Shown here piece after piece: positions 45,094 to 54,090 of a DNA stretch of 64,000 nucleotides. Numbering within the stretch: position 1 is the stretch's first letter; the number at the start of each line of letters is the position of its first letter. Below the pieces are notes generated by a model. It worked only from the letters and a program-made list of their open reading frames with translations. It was not told the DNA's origin and ran no database searches. This stretch comes from RFSX01 sp964591455 (GTDB taxonomy: Bacteria; Bacteroidota; Bacteroidia; Chitinophagales; Saprospiraceae): assembly GCA_964591455.1 (NCBI GenBank), contig CAZQDZ010000014.1, forward strand, positions 1 through 64,000, written 5' to 3'. The position numbers and the translations under genes are program-made.

Positions 45094-48000
45094 ATGAAGT
45101 ATTCCATAACCCTTGCATATACTATATGCATATGCATACTATTATGTCTACCCGACATTGGTTACTCACAATGTTCTACAGATTGTGATGTCCAGTGTGC
45201 AGGCCAAATTAATTTATCTCTGGACGAAACTTGTATGGCGGAAATTACGCCTCAGATGGGAGGCATTGGCGTCACACCAGGCAGTCCATGTTACACTGTA
45301 CAAGTATTTGATGAGCACAATAATCTAGTGCCAAATAATATTGTAGACTTTAATTTTCTCAATCAGACACTTACCTATAGAGTCACAGAGCAAGAATGTG
45401 GAAATTCATGCTGGGGAGATATCACAGTAGAGTTTAAATTGCCTCCGCAGATTACTTGTCCACCAGACTTGACTGTTCTTTGTAATGCAGTTGACTTTTT
45501 GGAGGTACCACCTGCGACAGGTAGTTGTGCTGCATTTAATGTACAATTAGTTAGTGAAGTGTCTACACCAATGCCTTGTGACGATAGTTACCAAGGTGCT
45601 GTCGTCAGAACTTTTCAGGCCGTAGATGAATTTGGAAATACAGATACTTGCTCACACAGAGTATTGCTTGAGCGACTGCCTTTAGATGATATAATATTTC
45701 CTGGTCCAGCTACTATTTCTTGTAGCGATACCCTAGTGCAATTTAACGCAGATGGTGTGCCGTTTCCATTTTTTACTCAGCCCTTGACTGGGTCGGGTAC
45801 AGGTGTAGGTGTGCCAATTCTTTGTTCTCCTAATTTTCCATCTGGTTTGATATGTCCATTGACAGGTTCTGGAACATCAGGAATTCCATTGATACCTCAA
45901 GGTGGGGCAGTGATTATTGTTGAGACTGGAGACCCGGATATGCCTTTCGAAACAGAATTTATACCTCAATCTGCTACAAATATATTCTGTAGCGCTGCGG
46001 TTTTATTTACGGATATTGAATTCCCTAGTGATGGTTGTCGAAGAAAGATTATTAGAACTTTCGAAGTGTTTGAATGGTGGTGCAATACTGAGTTACAAAG
46101 AACAGGTTCTCAAATTATAGAGATTGTAGATGATATACCTCCAGTAATTACATGTCCACCAGATCAGATTGTATCTACTTCAAGTAATTGCGGTGCTCAG
46201 GTATTATTACCAGCTGCTAACCCTACAGACGAATGTGGTAACAGCATAGATGTAAGAATTAATTTTCCAGGTGGTGCTATCAATACTGACGGTGGAATAG
46301 TCGATCTTAATAAAGGATTAAATATTCTCACCTATACAGCAAGTGACAATTGTGGAAATATGACTTCTTGCCAAACCACTTTTACTGTCAGAGATATGAA
46401 TCAGCCAGTGGCTATTTGTGAGAGAGATAAAGTGATAGCGTTGACGACCAGTAACACAACCAGAGCTCCTGCAGAGGTTTTTGATAACGGCAGTTTCGAT
46501 GATTGTGGTATCGATAGATTAGAAGTATTCAGACCTGATAATCCTTGTGAACCTGGTGTTACATTTGGATCAGAAATAGGTATAAGAAGTACCTATCAGT
46601 CATCTGCTCCATCTAGTGCTGGAGGGACAGGATCTGTAGAACTTTCTGCAGAAGATTGGCTAGGAGTGACAGATCATTCACTTGAATTTAATGGATTGGT
46701 TTCTCCAGGTATCGAGTTCGAACAATACAGAGGGTTGTACAACATAGATGTAAGCGATGAAGGTATTTCTTTTGTCTCGACGGTTGATATTAATAATCCA
46801 CCATTTCCAGGATATATTAGAACAGTTGAACCAGGAACTTTCGATAGGTATTATTTTAATTTTGTAAAGCCACATGGTATACAAACTGCATATGTCAATG
46901 ATGAAAATGTCAATGTTCACATTGTATCGGATGTAGAGATTTTAGTAGAGGTAGGACCAGGTTTTTATACAGGGACTTCAGGCTTTATTGTTGACTTCAG
47001 TAGATTTAATAACTATGTCGATTTCTGTTGTGTAGATGCCAACCAATTAGTAGATGTCATGCTAAGGGTTACTGATAAAGAAGGGAATTCTGGACAGTGT
47101 TGGATCAGAGTAGAAGTTCAAGACAAAACTGTACCAGGACTGACTTGTCCAGCAGATGTAGTAATTGATTGTACGGAACCATATAGTTTATCTAACCTAG
47201 GTGCTACATTCGGCACAGCAGAAATAGATGGAAATTGTGCTTCGACTCAACTGCCAACTGTGAATGTAGATGATAACGTTAGTCAATGTGGCATAGGGTC
47301 TATAGAGAGAACTTTCTCTCTTAGAGATGTCAATAATAATGTATTAAGGTCTTGCAAGCAGACAATAACAATTACGAATAATAATCCTTTTGTTCTAACT
47401 GATGTAGAACTACCGCTGGATTTTGAAGTGAACGATAGATGTACTGCACAAGATTTGCATCCAGATCTTTTACCTCTGCTAAATGCTTATCCAAGATTTA
47501 CAGTCGCTGATGGCCAATGTGCTATGTTAGGATTTGATTTTACAGATGAAATATTTTCAGCTGATCCACTATCTGGAGAGTGTGCAGTAATTCGAAGGAC
47601 ATGGAGAGTGTTAGATTGGTGTAATAGTGCTGGAGGATCATTCTCGACTTTTGAATTTGATAGGCCGCAGATTATAAAAATATTCAATAATACGCCACCA
47701 GTTTTTGATGGAGGATCTGATATTACAATTGAAACTCAAGGAGGCAATTGTGAAAGTGGAGAAATACTGGTAGAGAGAAATGCCATAGATGATTGTACCC
47801 CAGTATTATCCTTCAGTTATGTTGTGAGAAACAATAATAATGGGATGGTGGTCGCTTCAGGGAATACAAATAGAGTTAGTGGTCGTTTTCCTGTGGGTAA
47901 CTACACGATAGAGTGGGTTGTAGCTGACAACTGTGGAAATAGTGATACAGACTTACAATCATTGCAGATTATAAGTACGAAAGCACCAACGCCTATTTGT

Positions 48001-49491
48001 CATAATGGTCTGAGTGTGAGTCTAGTTGGACATGACTCTAATGGTGACGGACAAATAGATACGGAACAGGTAGAGATATGGGCTGAAGATTTTAATGCAG
48101 GTAGTTACCCTGGATGTAATAATGGTATAGCTTTTAGCTTCTCATCTGATACGACTGACCGATTTGTCATCTATGACTGCACAGATATTGGCAGACAAAC
48201 GATACAACTGTGGGTTACAGATGTAGTAACCGGGGCACAAGATTTTTGTCTGGCATTTGTAGATATCCAAGATGCAGGTACTTGTCCCGATGTACTTAGA
48301 GTAGCTGTTTCAGGACAGGTACTGACGGAGCAATCTATTGAGATAGTAGGGGTAGAGGTATCGCTAGATGATGCGGCCAGAACTGACATTACAGATGACC
48401 TTGGACTATACGCTTTTGAAGATATGCCTTTAGGAGGTAGCTATAGCGTGAAACCAGAAATGGATTATCGTGATGGTGAAGGCGTGAATACCATAGATCT
48501 AATAAGAATTCAGCGACACATTTTAGGAATAGATAGATTAGATAGTCCTTATAAGTTAATCGCAGCAGACATCAATAATAGTGGTACTATAGACGGCATA
48601 GATTTAGTTGAATTAAGGAAGTTTATTTTAGGTCTGTACACTGAGTTCCCACAGAATGATAGTTGGAGATTTGTATCTCAAGACTTTGTATTCCCCGATG
48701 AAACTAATCCATGGTTTACACCTTTTGATGAAGCATATACAATTCGAAATTTAAATGAGAATATGTTTCTTGATTTCGTAGGGGTTAAGATTGGTGATGT
48801 AGATAATTCTGCATTAGGAGTTCAAGGAGATGCTTCAGAAAATTATTCTATTACAATAAGTAACCAGCCTATTTTAACTGGAGAAATAGGAGAGCTTATT
48901 GTCAGCTCAGAAAATGATATCACTGGCTTACAAGGAACACTTGAATTTGATCCTGCGAAATTTGAAGTGCTTGCAATTCAGCATACAAATGGCGATGAGA
49001 ACGATTCAGAGTTTTACCTCGACAAACAAGATGAAGGATGGATGTCCATGAGTCATATTGTAGAAGAAAGTTTTGAGAAAAAAGCTGAATTATTCACTAT
49101 AAGAATTTTAGCTAGGCAAGATATTTCTAACAATGAACTTTTGTTTGATTTAACATCACGAGTGACCAGCGTAGAAGCATATGATAAGCATCTGAAATCC
49201 TACCCACTCAGCATAGAGTCTGTGAGGGGAGAGACTGCAGATATATTATCAGTTTCACCTAATCCATGGAAAGAAAGAACTAATGTCAATTTCCTGATTG
49301 AAAACGAAAGTGAGGTTAGATTCGATTTCTTCGATATGAACGGTAGGATTCTCTATACTCATAATGATACCTACCTTCCAGGAAATAACTCACTGAAAGT
49401 TACTAGAGATGACTTGGGCGCCTCAGGATTCGTATATGTGCGGATGACTGTAGGATCTAAAAGTTCCAAGTACAAAATGATTCTCTATTAG
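45094..49491 (+). CDS. Giant HYR/dockerin/cohesin-like T9SS surface protein A
   Basis: 1465 residues from the ATG at 45094; the TTG seven codons earlier is less likely. Layout: signal peptide (1-27, ending IGYSQ), Cys-rich domain (CSTDCDVQCAGQ), HYR-like repeats (CPPDLTVLC, DNCGNMTSCQTTFTVRDMNQPVAICE, VQDKTVPGLTCPADVVIDC), GSGTG-linker block, dockerin pair (about 48475-48640: GVNTIDLIRIQRHILGIDRL, then DINNSGTIDGIDLVELRKF), cohesin-like beta domain (about 48835-49130, GLQGTLEFDPAKFEVLAI) and T9SS tail (SVSPNPWKERTNVNF to FVYVRMTVGSKS). Unlike its paralogues it has an extra domain of about 120 residues (46560-47010). Large secreted surface protein, possibly adhesive. First of three tandem paralogues. 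Confidence 0.9.
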   Translation: MKYSITLAYTICICILLCLPDIGYSQCSTDCDVQCAGQINLSLDETCMAEITPQMGGIGVTPGSPCYTVQVFDEHNNLVPNNIVDFNFLNQTLTYRVTEQECGNSCWGDITVEFKLPPQITCPPDLTVLCNAVDFLEVPPATGSCAAFNVQLVSEVSTPMPCDDSYQGAVVRTFQAVDEFGNTDTCSHRVLLERLPLDDIIFPGPATISCSDTLVQFNADGVPFPFFTQPLTGSGTGVGVPILCSPNFPSGLICPLTGSGTSGIPLIPQGGAVIIVETGDPDMPFETEFIPQSATNIFCSAAVLFTDIEFPSDGCRRKIIRTFEVFEWWCNTELQRTGSQIIEIVDDIPPVITCPPDQIVSTSSNCGAQVLLPAANPTDECGNSIDVRINFPGGAINTDGGIVDLNKGLNILTYTASDNCGNMTSCQTTFTVRDMNQPVAICERDKVIALTTSNTTRAPAEVFDNGSFDDCGIDRLEVFRPDNPCEPGVTFGSEIGIRSTYQSSAPSSAGGTGSVELSAEDWLGVTDHSLEFNGLVSPGIEFEQYRGLYNIDVSDEGISFVSTVDINNPPFPGYIRTVEPGTFDRYYFNFVKPHGIQTAYVNDENVNVHIVSDVEILVEVGPGFYTGTSGFIVDFSRFNNYVDFCCVDANQLVDVMLRVTDKEGNSGQCWIRVEVQDKTVPGLTCPADVVIDCTEPYSLSNLGATFGTAEIDGNCASTQLPTVNVDDNVSQCGIGSIERTFSLRDVNNNVLRSCKQTITITNNNPFVLTDVELPLDFEVNDRCTAQDLHPDLLPLLNAYPRFTVADGQCAMLGFDFTDEIFSADPLSGECAVIRRTWRVLDWCNSAGGSFSTFEFDRPQIIKIFNNTPPVFDGGSDITIETQGGNCESGEILVERNAIDDCTPVLSFSYVVRNNNNGMVVASGNTNRVSGRFPVGNYTIEWVVADNCGNSDTDLQSLQIISTKAPTPICHNGLSVSLVGHDSNGDGQIDTEQVEIWAEDFNAGSYPGCNNGIAFSFSSDTTDRFVIYDCTDIGRQTIQLWVTDVVTGAQDFCLAFVDIQDAGTCPDVLRVAVSGQVLTEQSIEIVGVEVSLDDAARTDITDDLGLYAFEDMPLGGSYSVKPEMDYRDGEGVNTIDLIRIQRHILGIDRLDSPYKLIAADINNSGTIDGIDLVELRKFILGLYTEFPQNDSWRFVSQDFVFPDETNPWFTPFDEAYTIRNLNENMFLDFVGVKIGDVDNSALGVQGDASENYSITISNQPILTGEIGELIVSSENDITGLQGTLEFDPAKFEVLAIQHTNGDENDSEFYLDKQDEGWMSMSHIVEESFEKKAELFTIRILARQDISNNELLFDLTSRVTSVEAYDKHLKSYPLSIESVRGETADILSVSPNPWKERTNVNFLIENESEVRFDFFDMNGRILYTHNDTYLPGNNSLKVTRDDLGASGFVYVRMTVGSKSSKYKMILY

Positions 49492-49723
49492 AATTAAATA
49501 CATGATAGTTGATGATGTGACTTTGCACTTGCAAAGTCACATCTTAAAAAGCTGGACTGTGCTTTACATTCTAAGATAAAACATAGAGACACAATCTCTG
49601 TGATAAGACCCCATCACCGATTTTCCACTACTCCCTTTTGAATCGAAAGAAAGAAAGTATTTGGATATGAATCTATAAGATTTATATCAGGATGCTATTG
49701 CTAACAAACAAGTAAAATTTATC
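49492..49723. other. Intergenic leader between paralogues A and B
   Basis: Holds the hairpin at 49514-49543 and a smaller inverted repeat CATAGAGA-CACAA-TCTCTGTG. TTGCTAAC before the ATG resembles the start region of A. Confidence 0.5.
49514..49543 (+). terminator. Hairpin after paralogue A
   Basis: A perfect 13-bp stem GATGTGACTTTGC/GCAAAGTCACATC with an ACTT loop. There is no T-tract, so it may be a processing or attenuating hairpin rather than a strong terminator. Confidence 0.55.
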
Positions 49724-52700
49724 ATGAATTATTCTCATGCAGTTATAAGCATATTGCTATTCATGCTTTTCTCATTGCCACAAAATCTGTCTGCACAATG
49801 TGATGGTCATTGTCACATCAGTTGTAGAGCTAAAGTCAATGTTTCATTAGGAATAGGATGTGTAACAGAATTCATTCCGAGTATGGGTGCTAAAGGAATT
49901 ACAGTAGCAGATTCTCTGTGTTATTCCGCAGAGCTGTTCGATGTCCATAACAATCCGATACCTTATGCTTTGATGACGTTTGACCACATCGACCAAACAC
50001 TATTCTTTAGAGTTACTGAATCTGATTGCGGCAATTCTTGTTGGGGAGAGGTTAACGTAGAGTATAAACTAGGTCCACAAATAGCCTGCCCACAAGATAC
50101 CATTGTAGACTGCGCAGCTTTGAACTTTTTAGAAATAGTGCAACCAGTAGATTTATGTGCTTCAGTATCTATCTCATTGATAAATGAGCAGCATGTCAAT
50201 CTGGATTGTGATCCTGATTATCAGTCTCAAGTCATTAGGACTTTTCGTGCGGTAGACCAATTCGGTAATTCGGGTAATTGTACACAGAATATCTTCTTAA
50301 GAAGAATCGATGTGAATAATATAATCTTCCCTGGTGAAACTACTTTTTCTTGTAGTGATCCTAGAATCACCTTTGATGAAAATGGAACCTTGATACCATT
50401 CTTTTTTCAAGACACGGAAGATGACTCATTGTCTCTCTACGGTGTCCCGTTTCTATGCACCTCTAGTGCTGTAACACCTTACCTCTGTCCGACTATAGGT
50501 GTATTAGGAAATAACAGTACGGGCTCAGGTACAGGCTCAGGCACTATGGCTGGAGGTCCATTCTTGGATACTAGCTTGGTATATGGAATACCATTATTTC
50601 CTCAAGGCGGTGGACTGATAGTCGAATCTACTGGAGACTCTCTGTCCCCATTCCAGTTTAGAGATGTGAATGACCCAAGTGTCGGATTCTTTTGTGGTGC
50701 AGGATTGATTTTTAGTGATACTGAAATACCATTTGCCAATGAATGCAGAAGAAAGATATTTAGAAACTGGGAATTTGTTCAGTGGCATTGTGGAGAAGAA
50801 ATCTCTATCAGTTCACTTCAGTCCATAGAAATCATAGATGATACTGCGCCTAAGATTATATGTCCACAGAACCAAATATTAGAGCTAAGTTCTGGCTGCG
50901 AAGTTAATGTGGATTTGTTAGCTGCTGATGTACAGGATTTATGTGACCCTGATGTTATGGTTACTTTAGAAGTAGACGGTAAGGTCATTAATGCTAATGG
51001 AGGTAATCAGTTAATGATAGGTGGTGATAACCAAGTGACATATATTGCCAGAGACCGATGTGATAATGTGGACTCTTGTACTGTAATGATAAATGTTATT
51101 GATAAAATTAATCCAGTTGCACTTTGTGAAGATGGGAAAATTGTCTCGTTGAGAAATGATGTGAACGGCGTAACTAAGGTGCCTGCAGAGATTTTTGATA
51201 ATGGAAGTTTTGACGATTGTGGCATTGATTCTATACAAGTAAGAAGACTTAATAGCACTTGTGGGGTAGGGACAGATGTGTGGTCAGATATGGCGACTTT
51301 TTGTTGTGAGGATGCATTCCTACCTGAAGTGTTACTAGATTTTAGAGTTATAGATAATAGTGGTAATATAAATGGATGCCAGGTATATGTTGTGGTTCAA
51401 GATAAGACTACACCAATCATTACTTGCCCTCCGTCGCTTACAGTTGATTGTAATGCATCATATACTGTTGACAACCTAGGTCCTGTATTTGGATTTGCAA
51501 GTGTGCAAGATAATTGTGGAGACAGACCTTTGTTTGAGATAATAGAAGATGATTTCAATCAGTGTGGTGCAGGTGTTATGACCAGAAAAATTCAGACAAT
51601 AGGAGCAGATGGTAACCCTACATCATCATGTACTCAACTTATAAATTTTGTGAATCCTAATCCTTTTACAGCAGCTGACATTATCTGGCCTGATGATATA
51701 AATGTGGTTAGCCGATGCGATTTAGATAATGTAGACCCATCTGACTTGGGGGAGAATGCTGTGCCGAGATTTACAAATGAAAGTTGTGCCTTACTCTCAT
51801 TTGAATTTGAAGATCAGCCATTTTCATTCAACCCACAGAGTAGCGAATGCCTTGTCGTTAAGAGAGTCTGGACAGTAATAAATTTGTGTGATTCATCTAA
51901 TGGGATAGAAACTTTTGTAATTCCTACACCACAACTTATACGTCTTAGAAGTACTACAGCTCCAGTGATGAATCCAGTATTAGATGTGGAGTTGACTACT
52001 CAGAATGGAGAGTGCGATTCTGGACAAATAGATATACAGCGAAGTGCAGTAGATGATTGTGATGATGCGCTACTATGGTCATATAGAATAGAAGATAATG
52101 CGACAGGGGATACCATAGCAGTAGGGGATGTTCCATTCATAACAGGTAAGTTTCCTGTAGGCCAGTATCGTATATTCTGGTCTGTTAGTGACCGTTGTGG
52201 AAATATAGCTAGAGATCAGCAATTCTTAAGGATTGTTCCTGAAGGTGCGCCTACACCGTTATGTCTAAGTGGTATCAGTGTAAGTATCAATGAGTTTGAT
52301 GGTAATGGTGATGGAATACCTGACTTACCAGGTGTGAGAATTTGGGCTGCTGACATAGATGGAGGTAGTTATCCTGGATGTGGTGGAGATTTCATTCTAA
52401 GCTTCTCGGAGGATATTACCGATAATAATATTGTATTTGGTTGTGCCCAGCTAGGCGAACAAAGAATCAATTTATATGCCACCGATATATTGAGTGGTGC
52501 TCAAGCTTTTTGTTCAGGAATAGTAGAAGTCCAAGATCCACGAGGATTATGTGATTTCTTAGGTATGCAAGATGTTACAATAGAAGGTGTCGTTATGACT
52601 GAACTGGCGAGTTCTGTAGAAGGCGTAGAAGTAGTATTAGAAGGCACCGCATTTACAGATGTTACAAATGAAAATGGAGAGTATGCTTTCGATGATATGA

Positions 52701-53800
52701 TGACTGGAGGGTCATACACTTTACAAGCGGCCAAAGATATTAATGATGCACAGGGTGTTAATACAATAGACTTAATACGGATACAAAGGCACATCCTTGG
52801 GATAGATAGATTAGACTCCCCGTATAAGTTAATCGCAGCGGATATCAATAATGATCAGAAAGTCAATGGATTGGACTTGGTAGAATTACGTAAGATGGTA
52901 TTAGGTACTTATACGGAATTCCCAGATAATGATAGTTGGAGATTTGTTAGGTCAGATTTTGTTTTTGATGACCCAACTAACCCTTGGTTGGGTCAAATGC
53001 CTGAAGCTTACTTTATACCTGAATTGATTGATAATATGGCCATCGATTTTATAGGTGTCAAAATAGGTGATGTCGATAATTCAGTATTCTCTCTAAGTGA
53101 CAATCCGCATACTGGTAAGCGATCTATATTTGATTTTAATGTGGAGCAATTGGCCGCGCAAGCAGGCGATATAATTGAAGTAAGCGTCACATCTACAGAT
53201 TACGAAGATGTACTTGGATGGCAGGGTACGATTGCATTTGACGAATCTGCTTTGGAGATAATAGAGATCGTGCCACAAGCTTTAGAATCATTAAGTGGAT
53301 CTAATGCTAATATCGAAAAACAAAGTGAAGGTTGGATGACAATGTCATACAATAATGAATTACCAGAATCATATAATGAAGGGGATGTATTATTCAAAGT
53401 AATTGCTCTAGTGAAGAGACCTATTAGTAATACGCATAATCTACTGAGTCTAAGTACGGCACAGTTATCTGCAGAAGTCTATTCTGAAACTCTAGATGTT
53501 ATTCCAATGGAGAATTCTAAGGGTACAGATCTAGAGACCGCAAGTTTGCTTTCAGTAAGCCCTAATCCGTGGTATAACAGAACAATTGTAGACTTCGAGA
53601 CAGTGACTGATAACGTAACAAGAATAGAATTCTACGATGCGAGTGGAAGACTGCTACATCAGGTTAGCAGTGTATTTGAAATAGGAAAGAACAGTTTAGT
53701 TTTAAGCCGTGATGAATTAAATACTTCAGGACTCATCTACATACGTCTGATTGCAGATGGCCAAAGCAGTGAAAGTAAGATGATGCTTATTGAGGAATAG
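49724..53800 (+). CDS. Giant HYR/dockerin/cohesin-like T9SS surface protein B
   Basis: 1358 residues with the same layout as A: signal peptide (1-25, ending LSAQC), Cys-rich N-terminal domain (CDGHCHISCRAKVNVSLGIGC), HYR-like domains (DTAPKIICPQNQILEL, VVVQDKTTPIITCPPSLTVDC), a GSGTGSGT linker, dockerin pair (about 52740-52920: GVNTIDLIRIQRHILGIDRL, DINNDQKVNGLDLVELRKMVLG), cohesin-like domain (53130-53430, GWQGTIAFDESALEIIEI) and T9SS tail (LLSVSPNPWYNRTIVDFE to LIYIRLIADG). The dockerin segment is protein-identical to A over about 30 residues although the codons differ. It lacks the extra domain of A. Second of three tandem paralogues, each apparently with its own leader. Confidence 0.9.
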   Translation: MNYSHAVISILLFMLFSLPQNLSAQCDGHCHISCRAKVNVSLGIGCVTEFIPSMGAKGITVADSLCYSAELFDVHNNPIPYALMTFDHIDQTLFFRVTESDCGNSCWGEVNVEYKLGPQIACPQDTIVDCAALNFLEIVQPVDLCASVSISLINEQHVNLDCDPDYQSQVIRTFRAVDQFGNSGNCTQNIFLRRIDVNNIIFPGETTFSCSDPRITFDENGTLIPFFFQDTEDDSLSLYGVPFLCTSSAVTPYLCPTIGVLGNNSTGSGTGSGTMAGGPFLDTSLVYGIPLFPQGGGLIVESTGDSLSPFQFRDVNDPSVGFFCGAGLIFSDTEIPFANECRRKIFRNWEFVQWHCGEEISISSLQSIEIIDDTAPKIICPQNQILELSSGCEVNVDLLAADVQDLCDPDVMVTLEVDGKVINANGGNQLMIGGDNQVTYIARDRCDNVDSCTVMINVIDKINPVALCEDGKIVSLRNDVNGVTKVPAEIFDNGSFDDCGIDSIQVRRLNSTCGVGTDVWSDMATFCCEDAFLPEVLLDFRVIDNSGNINGCQVYVVVQDKTTPIITCPPSLTVDCNASYTVDNLGPVFGFASVQDNCGDRPLFEIIEDDFNQCGAGVMTRKIQTIGADGNPTSSCTQLINFVNPNPFTAADIIWPDDINVVSRCDLDNVDPSDLGENAVPRFTNESCALLSFEFEDQPFSFNPQSSECLVVKRVWTVINLCDSSNGIETFVIPTPQLIRLRSTTAPVMNPVLDVELTTQNGECDSGQIDIQRSAVDDCDDALLWSYRIEDNATGDTIAVGDVPFITGKFPVGQYRIFWSVSDRCGNIARDQQFLRIVPEGAPTPLCLSGISVSINEFDGNGDGIPDLPGVRIWAADIDGGSYPGCGGDFILSFSEDITDNNIVFGCAQLGEQRINLYATDILSGAQAFCSGIVEVQDPRGLCDFLGMQDVTIEGVVMTELASSVEGVEVVLEGTAFTDVTNENGEYAFDDMMTGGSYTLQAAKDINDAQGVNTIDLIRIQRHILGIDRLDSPYKLIAADINNDQKVNGLDLVELRKMVLGTYTEFPDNDSWRFVRSDFVFDDPTNPWLGQMPEAYFIPELIDNMAIDFIGVKIGDVDNSVFSLSDNPHTGKRSIFDFNVEQLAAQAGDIIEVSVTSTDYEDVLGWQGTIAFDESALEIIEIVPQALESLSGSNANIEKQSEGWMTMSYNNELPESYNEGDVLFKVIALVKRPISNTHNLLSLSTAQLSAEVYSETLDVIPMENSKGTDLETASLLSVSPNPWYNRTIVDFETVTDNVTRIEFYDASGRLLHQVSSVFEIGKNSLVLSRDELNTSGLIYIRLIADGQSSESKMMLIEE

Positions 53801-53851
53801 AAAAATAGAATTTCAAGGCTTTATAGCCATACAATATATTTGTTAGCAACC

Positions 53852-53883
53852 GCCGGATCTCAATTAGGAGATTCGGCATTTTT
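53852..53883 (+). terminator. Rho-independent terminator after paralogue B
   Basis: GCCGGATCTC (53852-53861) pairs with GAGATTCGGC (53868-53877) around AATTAG, followed by ATTTTTA. Confidence 0.8.
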
Positions 53884-53919
53884 AATGATAGATGACTAAG
53901 GGATGCAGATGTTAAAAAT

Positions 53920-53947
53920 AACATATTAGAAAAAAATATAATATGTT
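53920..53947. promoter_or_regulatory. Dyad AACATATTA-N10-TAATATGTT upstream of paralogue C
   Basis: A perfect 9-bp inverted repeat with a 10-base spacer, followed by TTTGTATTTC. The same arms and spacing recur at 58363-58390. It is a candidate binding site for a shared regulator, or a conserved leader hairpin. Confidence 0.5.
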
Positions 53948-54090
53948 TGTATTTCAGTTTGCTTTGTTAGTACCAAAGAATCCCAAATTCTTTGTGATAT
54001 GATGATGAGGTGAACTTCCCAAAAACAGTGTAACACCATATGGTTAAAGTACCATGAGGTGGAATAACACTGTTATCTTAAATATTGCTC

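Larger units (their letters stand above)
53801..54090. other. Leader region of paralogue C
   Basis: Contains the terminator at 53852-53877 and the dyad at 53920-53947. It should hold the promoter of paralogue C. No gene. Confidence 0.5.
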
